A model generated the notes under the pieces. That model was not told where the DNA came from, did not search any database, and saw nothing but the letters and a program-made list of their open reading frames with translations. A stretch of DNA of 18,400 nt from Methanobacteriota archaeon (GTDB taxonomy: Archaea > Thermoplasmatota > Thermoplasmata > RBG-16-68-12): contig VBLZ01000076.1 of assembly GCA_005878515.1 (NCBI GenBank), forward strand, positions 1 to 18,400. Direction: 5' to 3'. Made by a program: the position numbers and the translations under genes. Below are positions 7,425-12,029 of the stretch, one piece after another. Positions within the stretch are counted from its first letter, which is position 1, and each line of letters opens with the position of its first letter.

Positions 7425-8012
7425 TCACGCAGACACCGAGCCGTATGCTCGAAAGTCGGAAATGACTCGCAGGCCCGAGCCGGCCTCGACGATCGCCGCG
7501 GCTCCGAATCCGATCGAGTTCTTGTACGCCTCCGACGGCGCTTCGCCCTTCAGCGACGCGGTGACCAGCGAGAACAGTGTCCCGTGGCCTGCGACCGCCA
7601 CCGTCCGGCCGTCGCTCGACTTGGCGATGCTCTCGAGGCAACGCGTGCCGCGGACGGCCGCCTGCGCCAACGATTCTTTGCTAGGTGGGATGTAGTCCTG
7701 GTTTGCCCACGCCTTCTTCTCGAGCGCGGCATATTCCGGTTGCGGGATTCCGGATTCGTCGGCGGACCACTCCTTGAGGCAGGGCCGCTTCGAAATGGAG
7801 AGCCCAAACGCGTCTGCGAGGATGATCGCGCTCTCGATGCCGCGCCGCAAGGGGCTCGCGAAGACCGCGGCAGGGCGGCTTCCGGGCCACGCGCCCGCGA
7901 GACTTCGGATCTGTTCCTCTCCGCGTCGGGAGAGGGGCGCGCGGTCAAAGTTCGACGTGTAGGGAGGGCGGACGATCTCGCCGTGGCGTACGAGGACCAA
8001 AATCGCGGTCAC
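7425..8012 (-). CDS. Histidine phosphatase superfamily protein
   Basis: This 195-residue protein is of the phosphoglycerate-mutase/acid-phosphatase-like histidine phosphatase superfamily. The phospho-acceptor motif is LVRHGE (R9-H10-G11), the second basic cluster is FASPLRRG (51-58, R56), a probable catalytic acid is E81 in LKEW, and the second histidine is H143 in VAGHGT (140-145). The substrate cannot be inferred; SixA/CobC-like or general phosphatase roles are possible. The start chosen is GTG 8012, which forms a GTGA overlap with the stop of the MoaD-like gene; an in-frame ATG at 8054 would add 14 unlike residues. The last residues (RAYGSVSA) lie at the joint with the VOC remnant and may be non-native. 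Confidence 0.85.
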   Translation of the reverse strand: MTAILVLVRHGEIVRPPYTSNFDRAPLSRRGEEQIRSLAGAWPGSRPAAVFASPLRRGIESAIILADAFGLSISKRPCLKEWSADESGIPQPEYAALEKKAWANQDYIPPSKESLAQAAVRGTRCLESIAKSSDGRTVAVAGHGTLFSLVTASLKGEAPSEAYKNSIGFGAAAIVEAGSGLRVISDFRAYGSVSA

Positions 8013-8224
8013 CCGAGCGCGCCTCCAGAGACGACTCCAATCACGCGGATCCACTCGCCATCGTGGAGCGCCGTGTCCGCGGGGATCGGTGCTTCGCCAC
8101 GAATGAGGATGTGTGCGTCCGGTGCGAGCCGAAGAGCCCTCAACAGATCGAGACCTCTGGCGGCGGAACCCAGTTCGACGGACTCCTCTTTCCGACCGGG
8201 GTGGATTTCCGCGGTGATGTGCAT
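8009..8224 (-). CDS. MoaD/ThiS-like small sulfur carrier (SAMP-type)
   Basis: This 71-residue beta-grasp protein is of the MoaD/ThiS type. It has an N-terminal strand (MHITAEIHPG), a central LLRALRLAPDAHILIRGEAPIPADTALHDGEWIRVI and a C-terminal VVSGG. In this family a terminal Gly-Gly is adenylated and receives sulfur or forms isopeptide links to proteins (SAMPylation in archaea). The odd feature is three residues, ALG, after the Gly-Gly, so the tail would need trimming or the protein may not act as a carrier. Its stop overlaps the phosphatase start (GTGA), indicating a two-gene operon. A TATA-like AATTAAGT lies about 28 nt before the ATG. Confidence 0.75.
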   Translation of the reverse strand: MHITAEIHPGRKEESVELGSAARGLDLLRALRLAPDAHILIRGEAPIPADTALHDGEWIRVIGVVSGGALG

Positions 8225-8247
8225 TGAGTCGTCGAGGACGATTCCTG

Positions 8248-8255
8248 ACTTAATT
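8248..8255 (-). promoter_or_regulatory. TATA-like promoter of the MoaD-like/phosphatase operon
   Basis: AATTAAGT on the - strand is centred about 28 nt upstream of the ATG at 8224, the spacing expected for a leaderless archaeal transcript. It is the only AT-rich patch between the gene and tRNA-Ser. Confidence 0.5.
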
Positions 8256-8283
8256 GTTCTCCCGCGACAGCGTCCGTCGGAAC

Positions 8284-8290
8284 GCTTATC
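8284..8290 (+). promoter_or_regulatory. Possible TATA-like promoter of tRNA-Ser
   Basis: GCTTATC-like sequence at 8283-8290 is centred about 31 nt before the first base of the tRNA, consistent with an archaeal tRNA promoter giving a very short leader. The match is weak and rests mainly on position. Confidence 0.35.
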
Positions 8291-8317
8291 CGAGACATCT
8301 GTCTCAGGAGCCTCGCT

Positions 8318-8399
8318 GCCCAGGTCGCCTAGTCCGGTAGGGCGGCGGTCTCGAAAACCGCTGGGTTACCCCTCGCAGGTTCAAATCCTGCCCTGGGCG
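8318..8399 (+). tRNA. tRNA-Ser (anticodon CGA)
   Basis: An 82-nt type II tRNA can be folded by eye. The acceptor stem is GCCCAGG (8318-8324) with CCTGGGC (8392-8398) and discriminator G8399. The D arm is GCCT...GGGC at 8327-8343. The anticodon stem GCGGT/ACCGC carries loop CTCGAAA, so the anticodon is CGA at 8351-8353 and reads UCG. A long variable arm with GGG/CCC follows, then T arm GCAGG-TTCAAAT-CCTGC at 8375-8391. Long variable arm, anticodon and discriminator G all fit serine. CCA is not encoded. A run of five T at 8423-8427 may terminate it. No intron is visible. The 3' end is the likely attachment site of the remnant element that follows. Confidence 0.93.
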
Positions 8400-8422
8400 T
8401 ATTTATGCAGGACCAGTGCAAC

Positions 8423-8427
8423 TTTTT
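8423..8427 (+). terminator. Possible poly-T terminator after tRNA-Ser
   Basis: Five consecutive T residues lie 24 nt after the tRNA 3' end. Archaeal RNA polymerase terminates at T-rich tracts without a required hairpin. The run is short, and it falls just before the stop codon of the recombinase remnant on the other strand. Confidence 0.3.
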
Positions 8428-8431
8428 CGAG

Positions 8432-8656
8432 TTATCGCTGAATCCGAACCTCTACGACCCGCGCCTCACGGGCCTCGCGGAGAATGCGAAGGCTGTCCTG
8501 GCGCTTCATCCGCCCGTAGTGGTTGAGGACTGCCTCCAGCTTCGTGTGTCCTGTCGCATCCATGATGGCTTCGGTGGCCGCGCGCTCCCGGTACCCCTGG
8601 CTGACGAGCGCGTCGATGGCCTGCTGGACCGACGTGCTGCGGAAGGTCTTCAGCGG
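8432..8656 (-). pseudogene. Tyrosine recombinase (integrase) C-terminal remnant
   Basis: Reading the - strand, 74 open codons end at a TAA (8432-8434). The stretch contains TEAIMDATGHTKLEAVLNHY followed by GRMKRQ. G36-H37 followed ten residues later by Y47, then a basic helix, matches the GH...Y end of phage-type tyrosine recombinases, where H is catalytic and Y is the nucleophile. The preceding R...HxxR part is absent: the frame meets a TGA at 8657-8659 and no recombinase-like sequence lies further upstream. Its stop is 33 nt from the 3' end of tRNA-Ser, where such integrases commonly insert elements. I take it as a truncated relic. The family call rests on one short motif plus context. Confidence 0.5.
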
Positions 8657-8732
8657 TCAACCGGGCTCTCACATCAGCCTGGATGGAAACAATCGCGGCC
8701 AGGGAAATGGTTATTCGGACAGAGGGCGTTAC

Positions 8733-9659
8733 GTGGTACCGCAGAGGGGGAGTTTGAAACCGTGGGTTTTGTTGGGCGTCGCTTTGTCTCTGATTCTAGC
8801 CTCTGACATCGCCCTGGCGGCGCCGAAGTTCTCGGAATGGTCGACTCCGATAAACCTCGGACCGGCCGTCAACTCCGCCTTCGCGGATCAATCACCTGCC
8901 ATCTCCAAGGACGGCCTCAGTCTCTACTTCGGATCGACCCGCTCTGGCGGTTCTGGCGCCTTTGACATTTGGGTGTCGCAACGGGAGACTGTTGATGGCG
9001 CTTTTGGGCTGCCGATGAATGTGGCCCCCGTGAACACAGCGTTCATCGAAAACGTCCCTGCCCTGTCAAGTGATGGCCACTGGTTGTTCTTCAACAGCAA
9101 CCGGCCTGGCGGTTTCGGAGGCGTTGATTTGTTGGTTTCCTACCGCAACCACGTCCACGATGACCTCGACTGGCAGACACCCGTCAATCTGGGCGCAGGG
9201 GTCAACTCAGCCTCCTTGGACATAGGGGCGAGCTACTTCGCGAACGACGACTTCGGCGTGCCGCTCCTCTTTTTCGGCAGCGACCGGCCGGGCGGGCCCG
9301 GGGGTACGGACATCTATGTGAGCGCCCAACAACCCGACGGTTCGTTTGGCGCTGCTGAACTGGTGAATGAGCTGAGCAGCCCATTCAGTGACAACCGCCC
9401 AGTCGTCCGCTTCGACGGACTTGAGCTGTTCCTCTTTTCTGACCGACCCGATGGTTCCAACGTCGACATGTGGGTCTCCACACGCAACTCGGTCTTCGAC
9501 CCGTGGAGTACGCCGGTAAACCTAGGTCCGACGGTGAACAGCCCTCAGGACGATAGACAGGCCTACATCACCTCCGACCGCAGGACGCTTTTCTTTGCTT
9601 CCGATCGGCCCGGTGGTGTGGGAGGCTTCGACCTCTACATGACGACACGCTCGAAGTAG
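8733..9659 (+). CDS. Secreted PD40 (WD40-like) beta-propeller protein
   Basis: This 308-residue protein has a signal peptide (hydrophobic WVLLGVALSLILA at 11-23, cleavage probably after the ALA at 27-29). Five PD40 blades follow, recognisable by S-x-D-G-x-x-L-[YF]-F-x-S-x-R-x-G-G-x-G-x-x-D-[IL]-[WY]-V: about 54-83, 107-137, 167-197, 221-249 and 276-305. The linker WSTPINLGPAVNS recurs near 36 and 258, and a variant near 147. This is a common bacterial secreted propeller type; binding partners are unknown. GTG 8733 has an AGAGGG site 6 nt upstream; TTG 8754 is an alternative with an equally good signal peptide. An open frame upstream, antisense to the recombinase remnant, is not homologous. 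Codon choice is more mixed than in host housekeeping genes, suggesting transfer from bacteria. Confidence 0.82.
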   Translation: MVPQRGSLKPWVLLGVALSLILASDIALAAPKFSEWSTPINLGPAVNSAFADQSPAISKDGLSLYFGSTRSGGSGAFDIWVSQRETVDGAFGLPMNVAPVNTAFIENVPALSSDGHWLFFNSNRPGGFGGVDLLVSYRNHVHDDLDWQTPVNLGAGVNSASLDIGASYFANDDFGVPLLFFGSDRPGGPGGTDIYVSAQQPDGSFGAAELVNELSSPFSDNRPVVRFDGLELFLFSDRPDGSNVDMWVSTRNSVFDPWSTPVNLGPTVNSPQDDRQAYITSDRRTLFFASDRPGGVGGFDLYMTTRSK

Positions 9660-9719
9660 GAAACCTGCGTAAAAAGCGTGGAACACTGACTCGCGAGTAA
9701 CGGAAAGAGGGCGGCCCCA

Positions 9720-9764
9720 TCCCGGCACGAAGGGAACCGGCAGGAAAACCTGGGACTGCCGGGA
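9720..9764. repeat. Competing inverted repeats
   Basis: TCCCGGCA at 9720-9727 is the exact complement of TGCCGGGA at 9757-9764 (29-nt loop). CCGGCAG at 9737-9743 is the exact complement of CTGCCGG at 9756-9762 (12-nt loop). The right arm is shared, so the two hairpins exclude each other. The structure lies 60-105 nt after the PD40 gene stop and could be a 3' element of that mRNA. Confidence 0.4.
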
Positions 9765-9996
9765 CCTTGATTGGACTGGATTTCCTCCGGGAGGCGGCCT
9801 GCTGGGCTTCGTTTGCTCCTAGAGTTCCAGTGTGCGCTGCACGACTCGCAGCGCCCGGTCTACCACAGTCCCTTCAAGAAAGAGGGAAGGTAGGCCGCCT
9901 TGCGACGGCCCGTTGGTGGGACGGGAGCCGAGAACCTGCGGAATCTCGAAACCTTGGAATGCGCATTGGCCACTCCATAAGAACGAATCCTGACCG

Positions 9997-10021
9997 GGGC
10001 GCCCTCTCATAAGGGGCGCCC
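9997..10021. repeat. 8-bp hairpin (GGGCGCCC arms)
   Basis: GGGCGCCC at 9997-10004 and again at 10014-10021 is self-complementary, so the two copies form both a direct repeat and a perfect 8-bp stem around a 9-nt loop. No T-run follows. It adjoins the imperfect tRNA-end copy at 9986-10001 and may be a relic of an element boundary. Confidence 0.4.
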
Positions 10022-10134
10022 GAAATTCCGTGACGTCCTCAGATCGCCTCGTACATGTGGCCCCTTTCCCCTCGTCCCGCGCCTTCGCGGCCCCTTCGCT
10101 GAGCATAGGATTTGCAAAGGACAGTCTCCATCTA

Positions 10135-10341
10135 TCAACTGATTTTGGCCCGCCGGCGCTCAGATCGAAACCGCCAAGCGAGACCGTAGAGAAACGTCGT
10201 GACCGCCGACCCGATTACGACGTTCCAAAAGTAAATCGTGCTGAAGTAGAACGTTAGCGCCGTCCACACCAGTCCGAGGATGAGAATGAAAAACGAGTGG
10301 GTGAACCCATAATTGGTCGAAATGATCTCGAAACCCCTCAT
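10135..10341 (-). CDS. Small membrane protein, unknown function
   Basis: This 68-residue protein, taken from the ATG at 10341, reads MRGFEIISTNYGFTHSFF and then has two hydrophobic segments: ILILGLVWTALTFYF at about residues 19-33 and IYFWNVVIGSAVTTFLYGLAW at about 36-56. It ends in a basic tail (RFRSERRRAK), which suggests a cytoplasmic C-terminus. Longer starts exist in frame (ATG 10377, GTG 10422), but the added residues are hydrophilic and low in information. The DNA is more AT-rich than its neighbours, as expected for aromatic-rich membrane segments. I do not recognise a family. It is isolated, with no clear promoter. The coherent hydrophobic pattern and positive tail support a real gene. 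Confidence 0.55.
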   Translation of the reverse strand: MRGFEIISTNYGFTHSFFILILGLVWTALTFYFSTIYFWNVVIGSAVTTFLYGLAWRFRSERRRAKIS

Positions 10342-10715
10342 CGGCGTCAGGCTTTTTTCGTCGCGACCACCGGCCATTCGCAGACTATCGACGACGTCGC
10401 TTGATTCGATGAGACGGCCCACTGCCTTTGCGGCGACGCGCGCGGCGGCGCGCTGCTCGGGTCATCCGGACTTCCTTGCGAGCCATCGCGGCCGGGACGC
10501 CTATGGCCTATTTGAATCCTTTTCGCAGATCGCCGCCTGAGGCGGACGCCGCGTGCCTCACCGTGCAAATGTTCCTGTCCGACTCTTCTGCAGACTCAAT
10601 CTTATCTAACTCGGTCGCGATTACGGCGCGACGCCGGTGCCAATCCATATCACCAGACTGTCTCGTTCCGTCAAGATCCCGAACGCGCCTCAACGTTGCC
10701 TCTAGCGGTGAGTGA
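10342..10715. other. Intergenic region upstream of the MFS gene
   Basis: No gene is supported. A - strand frame at 10508-10648 and a very Arg-rich 33-codon frame just downstream of it have no recognisable features. On the + strand CTTATCTAAC at about 10599-10608 is a possible TATA-like element for the MFS gene, which would leave a leader of about 90 nt; this is weak. Confidence 0.35.
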
Positions 10716-12029
10716 GTGACAGATCGGCCGTCAGGGGCACCCGTCACAGGGCGGCTACGCAACGGGGCGCGCGCCTGGTACGACAGCCTGTCCCCCTTGC
10801 GGATTCGAAGCGTGCGGATCTACCTGACCGGCCAAGTCATCTCCCTCATCGGGATTTGGATGCAGCAGACGGCCCAGTCGTGGGTCGTCTGGGAGCTGAG
10901 CCACTCCGGCACGGCGTTGGGCATCGCCGCGATGCTCGCGTTCCTGCCGACGTTCTTCCTCGGACCCTGGATGGGCGTCTTCGCCGACCGCTGGGACCGA
11001 CGGAAGGTCCTGGTCGCAACCCAGACCTCGGCGATGATCCTCGCTTTTGTCTTCGCAATCCTCGTCCAAACCCGCGTCATCGCCTTGTGGCACGTGTTCG
11101 TCCTCGCGACCCTGCTCGGCATCGTGAGTGCCCTCGACTTTCCTTCGACCCAGGCGTTCATCGGGGACATCGCAGGCATGGCGCGGGTCCGCGAGGCGAT
11201 CATCCTTAACGCGTCGATCTTCCAGGTGAGCCGGATGATCGGGCCGGCCCTCGCCGGCTGGGGAATCGGCTACCTCGGCGTCGCGTCCGCCTTTTGGATT
11301 AACGGCGTCACGTTCCTCGCGGTCATCGCGAGCCTCCTCGCGATCCGCGGGAGCCAGATTCGTCGGACGTCGACCGGGCGCCCGCTCCAGGAGTTCCGCG
11401 AAGGCTTGGCGTTCCTCCGGAAGGAGACGCGGGCGCAAGACCTCCTCGCGTTCAGCGTCATGGTCACGTTCTTCGGCATCTCGAGCATCATCATCCTGCC
11501 CGCGGTCGTGTCGCTCGTCCTCGGCGGCGGCGCGGACATGCTCGGATTCCTCCTCGCCTCCTCGGGTGCCGGGGCGCTGGTCGGCGCGCTCGTCCTGACG
11601 CCGCTCGCCCAGCGGGCCCGTCGAACAGGAAGCATGCTCGCCGCGAACGTCGTCTGGAGCGGCGCCTGGCTCGTCCTCTTCTCCTTCACCCGGACCTTCG
11701 TCTTCACCGCAGTCACCATCTTCTTCGTCTCCCTGACGATCCCCGTCGTCCTCACGACCGCGAACGGCCTGCTCCAGATCCTCGCTCCGCCGGACATGCG
11801 CGGCCGGTTGCTGAGCATCTACCTGATGATCAGCTTCGGCGCGCAGCCGATCGCGGCCCTCCTGATCGGGATCGCGGCGGATGCGTTCACGCCGATGGGC
11901 GCCATCCTACTGAACGGGGCCCTGATGATCGTCGCCGCTGGCGCCCTCGTCAGCCTTCGGTCCGGACTGCTCTCCTGGGAGGCTCGGGCCACGATCGCGG
12001 GCGCCTCGGCCGGGCCGCCAGCGCGATAG
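10716..12029 (+). CDS. MFS transporter, MFS_3/DHA3-like exporter
   Basis: This 437-residue protein has about twelve hydrophobic segments and the look of the MFS_3 (EntS-like, DHA3) exporters. The N-terminal IYLTGQVISLIGIWMQQTAQ and WVVWELSHSGTALGIAAM are typical first-helix sequences, and motif A is present as GVFADRWDRRKVLVATQ (about 87-103), with a degenerate copy in the second half. A charged cytoplasmic loop (RGSQIRRTSTGRPLQEFREG) divides the two six-helix halves. GTG 10716 is the first start and gives a hydrophilic N-terminus of about 30 residues. The substrate is unknown; drugs, siderophores or lipids are exported by relatives. The last 123 nt overlap the tail of the PKD gene on the other strand. 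Confidence 0.9.
   Translation: MTDRPSGAPVTGRLRNGARAWYDSLSPLRIRSVRIYLTGQVISLIGIWMQQTAQSWVVWELSHSGTALGIAAMLAFLPTFFLGPWMGVFADRWDRRKVLVATQTSAMILAFVFAILVQTRVIALWHVFVLATLLGIVSALDFPSTQAFIGDIAGMARVREAIILNASIFQVSRMIGPALAGWGIGYLGVASAFWINGVTFLAVIASLLAIRGSQIRRTSTGRPLQEFREGLAFLRKETRAQDLLAFSVMVTFFGISSIIILPAVVSLVLGGGADMLGFLLASSGAGALVGALVLTPLAQRARRTGSMLAANVVWSGAWLVLFSFTRTFVFTAVTIFFVSLTIPVVLTTANGLLQILAPPDMRGRLLSIYLMISFGAQPIAALLIGIAADAFTPMGAILLNGALMIVAAGALVSLRSGLLSWEARATIAGASAGPPAR

Larger units (their letters stand above)
9660..10134. other. Gene-poor region with inverted repeats
   Basis: I find no convincing gene here. Short open frames on both strands (for example 9767-10012 + and 9819-10106 -) have no recognisable motif, no good start context and mixed codon use. 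The region holds two sets of inverted repeats (9720-9764 and 9997-10021) and an imperfect copy of the tRNA-Ser 3' end at 9986-10001. It probably represents remains of the element inserted beside tRNA-Ser. Confidence 0.5.

Noticed and set aside
9819..10106. 95-codon frame on the - strand in the gene-poor region
   Set aside because: Its composition is random-looking, with no start signal and no motif.
10508..10648. 46-codon frame on the - strand (starting MDWHRRR)
   Set aside because: It has no family match, no promoter at the expected spacing and no Shine-Dalgarno. It stays unsupported.
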